25,920 bases of DNA from CAZMCH01 sp964564735 (GTDB lineage: Bacteria; Poribacteria; DTPJ01). Under the pieces are notes generated by a model that was not told the origin of the DNA, ran no database searches, and was given only the letters and a program-made list of their open reading frames with translations. The stretch spans positions 1 to 25,920 of the forward strand of contig CAZMCH010000061.1 in NCBI GenBank assembly GCA_964564735.1. Reading direction: 5' to 3'. Numbering within the stretch: position 1 is the first letter of the stretch; the number at the start of each line of letters is the position of its first letter. Below, piece by piece: positions 1 to 7,925 of this stretch. Position numbers and translations under genes: made by a program.

Positions 1-569
1 GCTTCATCTGGACCAACCAGTATTGCCCTATTACGTCCAGCCCCACGCTTCACAATAGCGGTCTCAATTGGATTAAAGAATTGCCTTGCCTCAACACATG
101 CAGCTTCATCGCCACTCATCATAACCATTGGAACACTAAAAGCTCCCGCAACCATTGCCCATTGTGCAAGTTCACCCATCTTTCGCTTATTCACATAATA
201 ATTAAACCATGATTGTGATGATTGTGTATGATCGAGAAATCCATTTATTGTACCAGCCATAGCATGTGCGCCGATAAAGTATGTCGCATCATAGCTTTCG
301 TCCATGATACCCCACCATTTTTTATTTGGTTTGGTATCGTTTTCCACTCGTTTATCAAGCATATCAATTATAAAGTTGCCTCCGCCACCATGGCTATCAA
401 GCACCGTAATATGATCTGCACCACCTGCAAAAGCACCATCAATTGCAGAATTAAGATCGAGCATTAGGTTTTCTAAGGCTTCTCGATGACGTGGATGATT
501 CCTGTCCATCATCTCTATATTATCAATGCCTGTTATACCTTCTAAGTCTGTATGTATGTATATTTTCAT
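1..569 (-). CDS. dppA: M55 family D-aminopeptidase (DppA-like), C-terminus cut by window edge
   Basis: About 189 N-terminal residues are visible; the 3' end lies beyond position 1. M55 peptidases are zinc-dependent, self-compartmentalising enzymes that release N-terminal D-amino acids from peptides, often from cell-wall material. The zinc- and active-site pattern of the family can be read in order: an N-terminal DLEG (the D-x-E ligands), DSHGGGGN, GAHAM, LDHTQS and the MGELAQWA segment carrying the catalytic-region Glu. The ATG at 569 follows a strong AAGGAGG ribosome site. It sits 193 bases downstream of the RraA-like gene on the same strand, so the two may be co-transcribed. The family call is secure; the substrate is not. 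Confidence 0.88.
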   Translation of the reverse strand, partial: MKIYIHTDLEGITGIDNIEMMDRNHPRHREALENLMLDLNSAIDGAFAGGADHITVLDSHGGGGNFIIDMLDKRVENDTKPNKKWWGIMDESYDATYFIGAHAMAGTINGFLDHTQSSQSWFNYYVNKRKMGELAQWAMVAGAFSVPMVMMSGDEAACVEARQFFNPIETAIVKRGAGRNRAILVGPDE

Positions 570-698
570 GTTATCCTCCTTGTATTGATTAACCAAATTA
601 GCTTTTTATGAATAGAATGCTGATGAAACGGATTTATTTTTAATGAGTAAAGCATAATAATTAAAGCGTAATGAGTTTTACTTTATTATAATTTCACT

Positions 699-750
699 TT
701 ACCTTTTACGCTTCACGCTTCCTTACTTCGTGCCTTTGTGTCTTGGTAGT
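699..750. repeat. Interspersed-repeat-like segment between rraA and dppA
   Basis: The spacer contains a 'cgcttcacgctt' stretch followed by 'cttcgtgcctttgtgtcttgg'-type sequence (minus-strand sense: CCAAGACACAAAGGCACGAAG). From general knowledge, near-identical 'accaaggcacaaaggcacgaa' sequences recur between genes in many uncultivated bacterial genomes. Only one copy is visible here, so calling it a repeat depends on outside knowledge. No coding potential was seen in it. Confidence 0.4.
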
Positions 751-762
751 AAATATAAACTC

Positions 763-1506
763 TTACACTGAACTCACATTACTATAATATTCTTCGACAG
801 TTTCATAATCAACGGTATGATCGGGAATCATGCCTAATCGCTGATAAAGCCCTTTTCTTGCTTTCATGTCTGCAATCAATATAGCTCTTGCATGGATAGC
901 AACTTCCTCAGCAACCCTAAGCGGAACGACAACAATGCCATCGCCATCACAACCAATAATATCATTTGGCTCTACCTGCACACCACCACAACCGATCTTT
1001 GTCTGAACTTCCACAACCTCAATACGCCCCGGAATAATAGTTCTTCCACGCATACGGGCGCATATTGGAGTTTTCTGTAATGTTACTTCGTCTGTATCTC
1101 TACAATATCCGTCTGTTATAATTCCAACAGCGCCTTCAACAATAGCTCCCATACTATTCGCAGAACCCCAGAAACCAACTTCTCGTGATCCACCTGTGTC
1201 TGTGACAATAACATGTCCGGGGCGTATTAGTCCATGAATGCCGATATTACCAACTTCTTTGAACCATATCCCATGAGCATTAACGATCTCCTCTGTTGTG
1301 TTAAGTTTCCACATAGGACGATTTGCAGGAACACAACGTATGGTTAAAGCAACTCCCCAAAATTTAATCCCTGACCATATTGGGCGTATATCAGGCGACA
1401 TAAGCCCAATATCAAAATAACCTATGCCGTCCATTGCATCACATACATCAACGACTCTAAGATACTTATATAGCTTACACAACTCAAAGGAATCTTTTAA
1501 TTCCAT
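763..1506 (-). CDS. RraA family protein (4-hydroxy-4-methyl-2-oxoglutarate aldolase-like)
   Basis: A 247-residue RraA/HMG-aldolase fold protein. The family signature GxxxDGxxRD is read as GIITDGYCRD (D132-G133 and R136-D137), and the later CDGDGIVVVP block (about 186-195) matches the conserved GDxDGVVVVP. Members with this motif are usually metal-dependent retro-aldol or oxaloacetate-decarboxylating enzymes in aromatic or sugar-acid catabolism. RraA proper is a shorter (about 160 residue) RNase E regulator, so an enzymatic role is more likely. The ATG at 1506 follows AAGGAGA. The gene lies downstream of the UPF0104 gene after a repeat-containing gap and precedes dppA. Substrate unknown. Confidence 0.85.
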   Translation of the reverse strand: MELKDSFELCKLYKYLRVVDVCDAMDGIGYFDIGLMSPDIRPIWSGIKFWGVALTIRCVPANRPMWKLNTTEEIVNAHGIWFKEVGNIGIHGLIRPGHVIVTDTGGSREVGFWGSANSMGAIVEGAVGIITDGYCRDTDEVTLQKTPICARMRGRTIIPGRIEVVEVQTKIGCGGVQVEPNDIIGCDGDGIVVVPLRVAEEVAIHARAILIADMKARKGLYQRLGMIPDHTVDYETVEEYYSNVSSV

Positions 1507-1570
1507 AATTATTGTCTCCTTCTTTTTATTGTATAGGAAATTACATTTTTTTTGTATTCATTCAGGAAAA

Positions 1571-1626
1571 CCCTTTGCTTCACTCAGGGTGACATTTCAC
1601 TGTCATTTTGAGCAAAGCGAAAAATC
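1571..1626. repeat. Imperfect inverted repeat, REP/MITE-like
   Basis: Two arms face each other: 1571-1594 (ccctttgcttcactcagggtgaca in two blocks) and 1601-1626 (tgtcattttgagcaaagcg then aaaaatc), separated by six bases. The complement of the second arm reads cgctttgctcaaaatgaca, so the arms match imperfectly over about 20 bases and could form a hairpin. The sequence closely resembles the dispersed 'TTCGCTTTGCTCAGAATGACA' elements common in genomes of several uncultivated phyla. It sits upstream of rraA and creates a spurious plus-strand reading frame. Confidence 0.55.
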
Positions 1627-1655
1627 TTTTTTATTACAGAATTTAAATTTAGTAT

Positions 1656-1676
1656 AAAATCCAATTTTTGATTGGG
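1656..1676 (-). terminator. Weak terminator-like hairpin after the UPF0104 gene
   Basis: CCAAT (1661-1665) and ATTGG (1671-1675) form a five-base stem around a five-base loop. On the minus strand it lies about 25 bases past the stop of the flippase-like gene and is followed by ATTTTATA. The stem is short and GC-poor, so termination would be inefficient. Confidence 0.3.
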
Positions 1677-1700
1677 ACTCTAAGGGATAAGTTATATGAA

Positions 1701-2738
1701 TTATAGAATTTTCTTTTTATTGCTTCTTAGCATACTTAAAACGATAATAGCGCCTACGCTAACCCCAATAAAACTCATAAAAAATCTCCATATTACTGTA
1801 TAAATTCCAAGCATGTTTTGCTCTACATTAACTTCGGATAGAATCCAATAATTACTGAATTCAGCTATGCCACTTGCACCGGGTGTTGGGCTGAAATATA
1901 ATATAAAACTGATAACAAACTGAATTAGGAATATCTGTGGAAATTTTGCTTGAATATTTAATCCCATAAGCAAAACAGGACCTATGAGATTATTAAAAAA
2001 AAGAGCTAAAAATGTAATAATGCAAGCAATAAAAACTCTTTTCTTTTTTTTTCCTGCAAATGCCTGCATACATTCGCTATATTGATCCAAACCACGTAAT
2101 AGTTTTTTTATTACAGCAAGTTTTCTTTTTTTCTTGATTAGTTGTAAAATAAAAAGCGTTATTTTTCCGAAAATGCGTTTAACCAAGCCTATCCTAAATA
2201 AAGATAAAACAAAAAGGAATGTCAAAAACAAAAAAATAATAATTACCATCGATAGCACTGCTCTCATGTGGTGTCCAAATTCTAATCTCAATCCTGAATC
2301 AAAAAGAAGTATGCCTGCATTTAGAGATACTAGACAGACCACTGTCAAAACTGCACCCATAAGACAACCTGCAAATGCTTTTGCTACAGGAATCCCTGCC
2401 CTTCTTAAAATAATGATCTGTAATGGTCCTCCACCTGTTTGAGATGGAGTCATTGCAGACATAAATAAATTAGCCATGAAAGCATTAAAGGATGTTCGAA
2501 AATCCACCTTCTCCTTGAAGCTATTAACCAATATTTGAAAGCGTAAGCCATTAAGAAGCCATTGTATTACCATCAATGCGCCTGCTATAAGACCGTATAT
2601 CGGTTTTATCTCTTTAAGTCCCTCCCAAGTTCGTTTATCAAAATCAATATACAGTATTATAGCAATACTGATTAAGGTTATTGACAAAAAGATTGCAAAA
2701 CCAAGTTTAATATTATAAGTTCTTTCACCAATACGCAT
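1701..2738 (-). CDS. UPF0104 / lysylphosphatidylglycerol synthase transmembrane-domain family protein
   Basis: A 345-residue integral membrane protein with about eight hydrophobic segments. It carries the two hallmark blocks of the PF03706 (LPG synthase TM / AglD2-like) family: MTPSQTGGGPLQIIILRRAG around residues 95-115 and SPTPGASGIAEFSNYW near residue 290. These flippase-like domains are associated with lipid translocation or lipid-linked glycan transfer in the inner membrane. The soluble aminoacyl-transferase domain of true MprF is absent. The start follows AAAGGATAAAG. It is the last gene of the packed run, 23 bases after the MFS gene. A lipid or envelope role is inferred from family only. 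Confidence 0.8.
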   Translation of the reverse strand: MRIGERTYNIKLGFAIFLSITLISIAIILYIDFDKRTWEGLKEIKPIYGLIAGALMVIQWLLNGLRFQILVNSFKEKVDFRTSFNAFMANLFMSAMTPSQTGGGPLQIIILRRAGIPVAKAFAGCLMGAVLTVVCLVSLNAGILLFDSGLRLEFGHHMRAVLSMVIIIFLFLTFLFVLSLFRIGLVKRIFGKITLFILQLIKKKRKLAVIKKLLRGLDQYSECMQAFAGKKKKRVFIACIITFLALFFNNLIGPVLLMGLNIQAKFPQIFLIQFVISFILYFSPTPGASGIAEFSNYWILSEVNVEQNMLGIYTVIWRFFMSFIGVSVGAIIVLSMLRSNKKKIL

Positions 2739-2761
2739 TCTTTATCCTTTGAGATTTTCTG

Positions 2762-3931
2762 TTATTTTAAGCCTTTGGCACCAAAATTCCTTGAGCGCAT
2801 ATAAATTAGCTGAACTATTATCCCAATTAGAATTATTATTGCACAGAATATATACGGTGATTTAAGGCTGACATAATTAGCAAGCGCACCGGCGATAAAC
2901 GGTCCCACAAGTCCACCACTACTTAATATACATTCATGCCACCCGCTTTTATTGCCTCTGTCTTTATGTCCGCAAAGGCTATAATATATACTAGAAAAAT
3001 ATACCATCCCTGTTTGTATTCCAAAGAATATTAGAGCCAATATCCAAAACCGAATGTTATTTGTCAAGAAAATAATAGCAAATCCAATACTACCGAGTAT
3101 TTGAAAGCCAAGAAGCATTGAGAATTTATAATGCCATCTCTTTGTTGCACCAAGTATATAGAATAATATAACCTGAGAGCCTGACCATCCAAGCATTAGC
3201 AATCCATAAATACTGGCAGTCAAACCCAACTCGGTAATCAGTTTTGGAAAAATATAACGAAGCACACCCAAAGCTAACCATGTGAAAAAAATTGCTATCC
3301 AACTTATATAAAGATACTTTTTTGTCAGTTTTTGATGATTCAGTATAACAGGGTCTTCGCAATGCTCGTTATTGTCAATATTTTCTGATTTAATATGTTT
3401 TGGATGAAAAGTTATTATTAGAAAAGCTATAAACGATCCTATACCTGCAAAATAGAAAGGTATAACATAATTTAGCTCTTGCATGTATCCGCTTACAGCA
3501 TAGCCAATTGTAACACCCGAAGCCCATGCAAGATTAAACATCCTGACACGCTTTTCTAATGCTCTGCCGTCTTCTATCTCGCCTATCCATGCTTCAAAAG
3601 GAGGCCAATATGCTGATAAAGAAAGACCTGTAATAGGGAATAAAACAAGTAGCTGAATCAGACTTTTTGTATGCGGCATTGCAAAATATAGCAAAGAAAA
3701 ACATAGCGTAGCTATTTGAGGGACGTGCTTCCGTCCTATTTTATCTGATAATCTGCCAAAAATTCTGCTAAAAAAGACATATAAGAAAGTGCTAACAGAA
3801 GCTGTTATACCTATAACAAAAGGTGATGCCCCAAGATTTGAGGCGTGAAAAGTCATTCCAAGAACTGCGCTACTGGTGCTCATATCCATCATAAGCGCAG
3901 GAATAAATATCGCATTTCTGCGTAAGTGCAT
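2762..3931 (-). CDS. Major facilitator superfamily transporter
   Basis: A 389-residue protein with a 12-helix pattern and the loop 2-3 MFS signature FGRLSDKIGRKHVP (about residues 58-71), the standard GxxxDRxGRR-type motif. A hydrophilic central loop (about 175-195, rich in His, Glu and Asp) separates the two six-helix halves. It should be a proton- or ion-driven carrier in the inner membrane, either exporter or importer; the substrate cannot be read from sequence. ATG 3931 is preceded by GGAATGGAG. Spacing to the UroD-like gene (36 bases) and the UPF0104 gene (23 bases) supports one transcript. Confidence 0.85.
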   Translation of the reverse strand: MHLRRNAIFIPALMMDMSTSSAVLGMTFHASNLGASPFVIGITASVSTFLYVFFSRIFGRLSDKIGRKHVPQIATLCFSLLYFAMPHTKSLIQLLVLFPITGLSLSAYWPPFEAWIGEIEDGRALEKRVRMFNLAWASGVTIGYAVSGYMQELNYVIPFYFAGIGSFIAFLIITFHPKHIKSENIDNNEHCEDPVILNHQKLTKKYLYISWIAIFFTWLALGVLRYIFPKLITELGLTASIYGLLMLGWSGSQVILFYILGATKRWHYKFSMLLGFQILGSIGFAIIFLTNNIRFWILALIFFGIQTGMVYFSSIYYSLCGHKDRGNKSGWHECILSSGGLVGPFIAGALANYVSLKSPYIFCAIIILIGIIVQLIYMRSRNFGAKGLK

Positions 3932-3967
3932 ATTTTATAATTCTCCATTCCTCGTTAATTATCATAA

Positions 3968-5089
3968 TTAAAAAGCCATTCTTTGCCAACCTTTTTTGTT
4001 TGATGATATGGGTGGCAAACCCAATATTTCACGTCCTTTATTAACATAATAGCGATAATTTTCTATTGGTGTTCCATTTGGTATTCTATGATCGAGACCA
4101 AAAACCATGCCACCTTGTTGCATAAGAGGTTGCATTTTGTATTCGAGTTCCTTCAAGATCGCTTCTTTGGAAGAACGCAGGACATGCTTATCAATTCCTC
4201 CTAACATTGCAAGGCGTTTTCCGTATTTTTGTCTTATTTTGACAATATCCATCCCTGCTGATGGCTCCATCGGAAACATAACAGTCAAGCCACATTCAAG
4301 AAAAGCGTCTATTACTGAATTCATATTTCCATCACTATCTTGCTGAAAAATCTTTGTTCCTTTTGAACTTAGCATATCCCAAATTTTGCGATAATAAGGC
4401 TTGATAAACTCCAATATCTGCTTTGGTCCTATCAATGAACCTGATTTGCCAGCCATATCTTCATGGACAGAAAGCTGATCTATAATTAAATGGTCGCTTA
4501 TGCGCTCAAGAACCTTAAATGAAGTCTCGGATATTGTATTCAGTATATCATACATTAATTCTGGTTGCTCATAATACGCTCTACAAGTAACATCTTCACC
4601 CATCAATTCCCTTGGTGTATCAAAACCACCAGGGATATTCGCCACAACAAGCATTCCATTTGTCTGTGATTTCTTTGCATTTTCAACAGCAGACCAATTA
4701 ATACGTGATTCATTATATTCAAACATAGGCTTTAATTTTTGCCAGTCATCCATATTTTTAATGGGAAAATCCAAAGGCAAAGCGATTGTTGCAACTGATT
4801 TAATGAGTTTGACTGTTCTTCCTAGATAATCTCGCTGTATTATATATTCGTCATTATCTTCTAGTGTTATGGTTTTTTGTCCACCTATTGCGCCTGTATT
4901 TCCCCCACAACCAATTATAGAAACATAATCCCAATCAAAAGCAATCATATTAATCTCGTCATCTGTTGCGCCTTGAGATTTCCATTCCTCTGCTAAACCA
5001 ATTAAAGGACCGAATAATTCAACAAACATCTGTCGCTCAATATGACCAAATGTAAGTAAATCTATATATTCCTCTCTGGTAAATTTCAT
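3968..5089 (-). CDS. Uroporphyrinogen decarboxylase-family (UroD-like) protein
   Basis: A 373-residue protein with the TIM-barrel pattern of the UroD/MtaA/CmuA superfamily: an N-terminal TREEYIDLLTFG-type opening, the IFQQDSDGNMNSVIDAF strand near residue 250, MLGGIDKHVL (about 295-305) and the closing GGMVFGLDHRIPNGTPIENY segment. The family includes haem-pathway decarboxylases and cobalamin-dependent methyltransferases. The absence of other haem genes and the divergent sequence favour a methyltransferase-like or unassigned role over true HemE. ATG 5089 follows AAAGGAAAG; the gene starts 11 bases after hlyD. A second UroD-like gene heads the same run. Confidence 0.78.
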   Translation of the reverse strand: MKFTREEYIDLLTFGHIERQMFVELFGPLIGLAEEWKSQGATDDEINMIAFDWDYVSIIGCGGNTGAIGGQKTITLEDNDEYIIQRDYLGRTVKLIKSVATIALPLDFPIKNMDDWQKLKPMFEYNESRINWSAVENAKKSQTNGMLVVANIPGGFDTPRELMGEDVTCRAYYEQPELMYDILNTISETSFKVLERISDHLIIDQLSVHEDMAGKSGSLIGPKQILEFIKPYYRKIWDMLSSKGTKIFQQDSDGNMNSVIDAFLECGLTVMFPMEPSAGMDIVKIRQKYGKRLAMLGGIDKHVLRSSKEAILKELEYKMQPLMQQGGMVFGLDHRIPNGTPIENYRYYVNKGREILGLPPISSNKKGWQRMAF

Positions 5090-5100
5090 GTTTCTTTCCT

Positions 5101-6657
5101 TTATAATTTCAATATTGCATCGGCAGGCATCCCTGATTTAAGTTCATTATTTGGATTATCAACCTTTATCTTTATACCATAGACAAGCTTTACTCTTTCT
5201 TCTTTTGTTTGGATATTTTTGGGCGTAAACTCCGCTTCCTGCGATATATATGTAACCTTTCCCTTAAAAGTTCTATTGGGAAACGAGTCAATTTTTACAT
5301 CAGCATCCTCGCCAAGCTTTATATGACCGAGTTTTTCTTCAGAAATATAGATTGTTAAGTAAACAATATTTAGGTCTGCAACTACAAATATGGGCATACC
5401 GGTTGAGACTAATTCGCCTGTTTCAACGACTCTTCTTATAATAATACCTGATATAGGGGCTTTTATTTTTGTATCCTCGATTTGTGATTTTATAAGTTCA
5501 ACAGTGTCTTTTGCAGTTTTAACCTGCGTTTCTGCAAGTAAGATATTTTGATTTTGTATTTGAGATTGTAATTTGTTTGCCTCTGCGAGTTCAAGCGCAG
5601 ATTTTGCTTGATTTACGCCTGCCTGAGCTGTTGAAATATCTTCTTTTCTAAGATTACCTTGTAAAGAATTTGCTTTTGCCAGTGTAAGAGCTGATTCGGA
5701 TTGCTTTACGATTGCTTTTGCAGATTCTACGTCCTTTTTTCTGATTTCATTCTGTATTTGTGCCGATTTTGCCAATTGCAATGCGAAATTTGCCTGATCA
5801 ACTTGTGCTTTTAGTGCATCTTTATCTTCAACCCTTACGCCTTCTTTTATCATGCTCAACTGCTCTTGTGCAGAATTGTATTGAGCCTGAGCAACGTCAT
5901 ATTGAAGTTTTGTTATATCAAGCTGTTGTTTCGATACTGCGTCTTCTTCGAATAATTTTTGTATACGTTCAAGATTCAGTTTTGCGGTCTCAAAGTTTGC
6001 TTTTGCCTGAGCAACCAGATTTTCAGCAACACCGATCTCTTGATTTCTTGCACCTTTTTCGGCAATCGACAATCTGCTATTAGCCATCTTTAACATTGCC
6101 TCGGATTGGTCTATCTGGCTTTGAGATTGGGCTATCTGAAACTTGTATAATTCATTTGCCTGCTCAAGTCTTTTATATGCCTGTTCCATTGCTGATTCTG
6201 CCTGTTGGATTTGTGTATTAATGGATGTTTCCTGTAAATCAAAGGCAATCTTAGCTTGCTCTAATTTGCTCAATGATGTTTCTACCATAGCCTTTGCCTG
6301 ATCTATTTGTGTTTTTATTTGGGCATCTGTGAGCTTTGCCAGCGTTTTTGCTTGACTCAGGCGTGTCTCTGCAAGGGCTAGATTTGATTGTGCTTGCCTA
6401 AGCTGAATATCTAGCTTTTCATGGTCTATTTCTGCAAGTAGCTGTCCAGCCTCAACGGAATCGCCTTCATCCACATGCAGAATCATGATTTGTCCTGAAA
6501 CTTTTGTGCTAATTTCCACTTCCTTTGCCTCAATAGTTCCAGAAGCAGATATTTGACCTTTTTCTGTTTGTTCATTAAGAGAATATATAATTATTGTTAT
6601 AACGATTATTATTACAATAGCTATCGGTATTATAATAAGTTTGCGTGAACGTGGCAT
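5101..6657 (-). CDS. HlyD-family periplasmic adaptor with very long repeat-built coiled coil
   Basis: A 518-residue membrane-fusion protein. One N-terminal transmembrane helix (about 7-25) is followed by a split biotinyl-lipoyl domain (about 44-80 and 396-430) and a C-terminal beta-barrel (about 430-518). The lipoyl halves are separated by some 310 residues of Ala/Gln/Lys-rich helix. Within it, residues 281-311, 312-342 and 343-373 are three tandem 31-residue repeats (for example QSESALTLAKAN against QAKSALELAEAN). Such adaptors link inner-membrane transporters to outer-membrane channels. No ABC ATPase or permease adjoins it here; an MFS carrier lies two genes away. Start supported by AGGAG seven bases upstream of the ATG. 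Confidence 0.85.
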   Translation of the reverse strand: MPRSRKLIIIPIAIVIIIVITIIIYSLNEQTEKGQISASGTIEAKEVEISTKVSGQIMILHVDEGDSVEAGQLLAEIDHEKLDIQLRQAQSNLALAETRLSQAKTLAKLTDAQIKTQIDQAKAMVETSLSKLEQAKIAFDLQETSINTQIQQAESAMEQAYKRLEQANELYKFQIAQSQSQIDQSEAMLKMANSRLSIAEKGARNQEIGVAENLVAQAKANFETAKLNLERIQKLFEEDAVSKQQLDITKLQYDVAQAQYNSAQEQLSMIKEGVRVEDKDALKAQVDQANFALQLAKSAQIQNEIRKKDVESAKAIVKQSESALTLAKANSLQGNLRKEDISTAQAGVNQAKSALELAEANKLQSQIQNQNILLAETQVKTAKDTVELIKSQIEDTKIKAPISGIIIRRVVETGELVSTGMPIFVVADLNIVYLTIYISEEKLGHIKLGEDADVKIDSFPNRTFKGKVTYISQEAEFTPKNIQTKEERVKLVYGIKIKVDNPNNELKSGMPADAILKL

Positions 6658-6672
6658 TGCATAACTCCTAAA

Positions 6673-7911
6673 TTACTTAAATATATTGACGCTAACCTCT
6701 GAACCAACCTCTAGCCCCTCTGCTTCCAAAGGGATTTTAACTAAGCCATCAGATTTGACCATCATTGATATTAATGCGGATTTGCCCAAAACAGGATCGG
6801 CAATCAAGCCATCGTTTGAATTTATTAGGCGAACGCAAACATAATCTTCACGACCCGGCGCAGATGCAATATTTTTGATTAGTTTTGCTTTTACCTGATT
6901 TGATTCACATAGGGGCTGGTTTGCTCCTGAAAGAAGACGAATTAAGTAAATTACAAATAGCTCAAATGTTACCATAACAGATACAGGATTTCCCGGCAAA
7001 CCGAATACATACTTATTACCGACCTTTGCTAAAATTGTCGGTTTGCCGGGCTTTATTGAAACGCCATGAACCAGTATTTCAGAATCATCAAGCGATTTTA
7101 TTACGTCAAGAGTAACATCCCTTGCACCAACGGAACTTCCGCCGGAGATAATTGCAATATCAGCGATCTGCAATGCCTTAACCATCCTTAATTTGAGAGT
7201 ATCAAAATCATCTTTGACGATACCCATAGCAATTGGGATTCCGCCTGCTTGTTGTGTCAATGCGGATAACGAGTATGTGTTTATATCCCTGATTTGTCCG
7301 ATTTTTGCCTCTCGGTCAGGTGGAATTATCTCGTCGCCTGATGATATTATTGCAACTTTCGGCTGTCTGAAACATTCAACAGAAATTATGCCACAGCCTG
7401 CAAGCGCGCCAATGTCCTGCGGTCTGATTGCATGACCTTTGCTTAATAGAATATCGCCTTTTCGCAAGTCCTCGTCTTTTTGAACGACATCATCGCCGGG
7501 GGCAACTGAACGGACAACCTCAATTGTTTCATCATCGAGAAAATCCGTATATTCAACCATCACAACAGCATTTGCGCCTAATGGAAGCATACTACCTGTT
7601 GAAACTCGAATAGCCTCGCCTGTTGATATAGTTTGCGTTGCTTGTTCTCCCATTTTCACTTCACCGATTAGCTTGAGATATGCAGGCGAACCTTGTGATG
7701 CGCCGAAGGTGTCCTTTGCCCTGACAGCATAGCCATCCATCCTTGATCGCTGGAAGCCGGGAAGATCAATCGTTGATATAATATCTTTTGACAACACACG
7801 ACCAAGCGAATCATTGATATTAACGCTTTCGCTTGATAATGGTTGTGATGTCTCTTTTAGGATTTTTTGGACTTCTTCGGGTGTCTTAACTTTGAAAAAA
7901 TATGTTTGCAT
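6673..7911 (-). CDS. moeA: Molybdopterin molybdotransferase MoeA
   Basis: MoeA inserts molybdate (or tungstate) into adenylylated molybdopterin, the last step of molybdenum cofactor assembly in the cytoplasm. The 412-residue length is typical. Visible conserved blocks are SRMDGYAVRA (about 55-64), TGSMLPLGANAVVMVE (about 105-120), IISSGDEI, the MPT-binding SGGSSVGARD loop and GLPGNPVSVMV near residue 300, followed by a domain IV beta-barrel. No other Moco gene is nearby, and it sits between a GH10 gene (14 bases) and the hlyD-like gene (15 bases), an unusual setting. The ribosome site before 7911 is weak (GAAAGAAA). Confidence 0.93.
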   Translation of the reverse strand: MQTYFFKVKTPEEVQKILKETSQPLSSESVNINDSLGRVLSKDIISTIDLPGFQRSRMDGYAVRAKDTFGASQGSPAYLKLIGEVKMGEQATQTISTGEAIRVSTGSMLPLGANAVVMVEYTDFLDDETIEVVRSVAPGDDVVQKDEDLRKGDILLSKGHAIRPQDIGALAGCGIISVECFRQPKVAIISSGDEIIPPDREAKIGQIRDINTYSLSALTQQAGGIPIAMGIVKDDFDTLKLRMVKALQIADIAIISGGSSVGARDVTLDVIKSLDDSEILVHGVSIKPGKPTILAKVGNKYVFGLPGNPVSVMVTFELFVIYLIRLLSGANQPLCESNQVKAKLIKNIASAPGREDYVCVRLINSNDGLIADPVLGKSALISMMVKSDGLVKIPLEAEGLEVGSEVSVNIFK

Positions 7912-7925
7912 GGGTGTTTCTTTCG

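Noticed and set aside
1424..1657. Plus-strand open frame of 77 codons containing a CHFEQSEKS peptide
   Set aside because: It is antisense to rraA and runs through the dispersed inverted repeat; this peptide is a familiar artefact of such repeats.
3968..5089. HemE, the haem-pathway uroporphyrinogen decarboxylase
   Set aside because: Only family-level motifs match, two divergent copies occur, and no other haem genes are nearby.
5760..6083. Plus-strand 107-codon open frame inside hlyD
   Set aside because: It is the antisense shadow of the repetitive Ala/Gln-rich coiled coil, without homology or a ribosome site.
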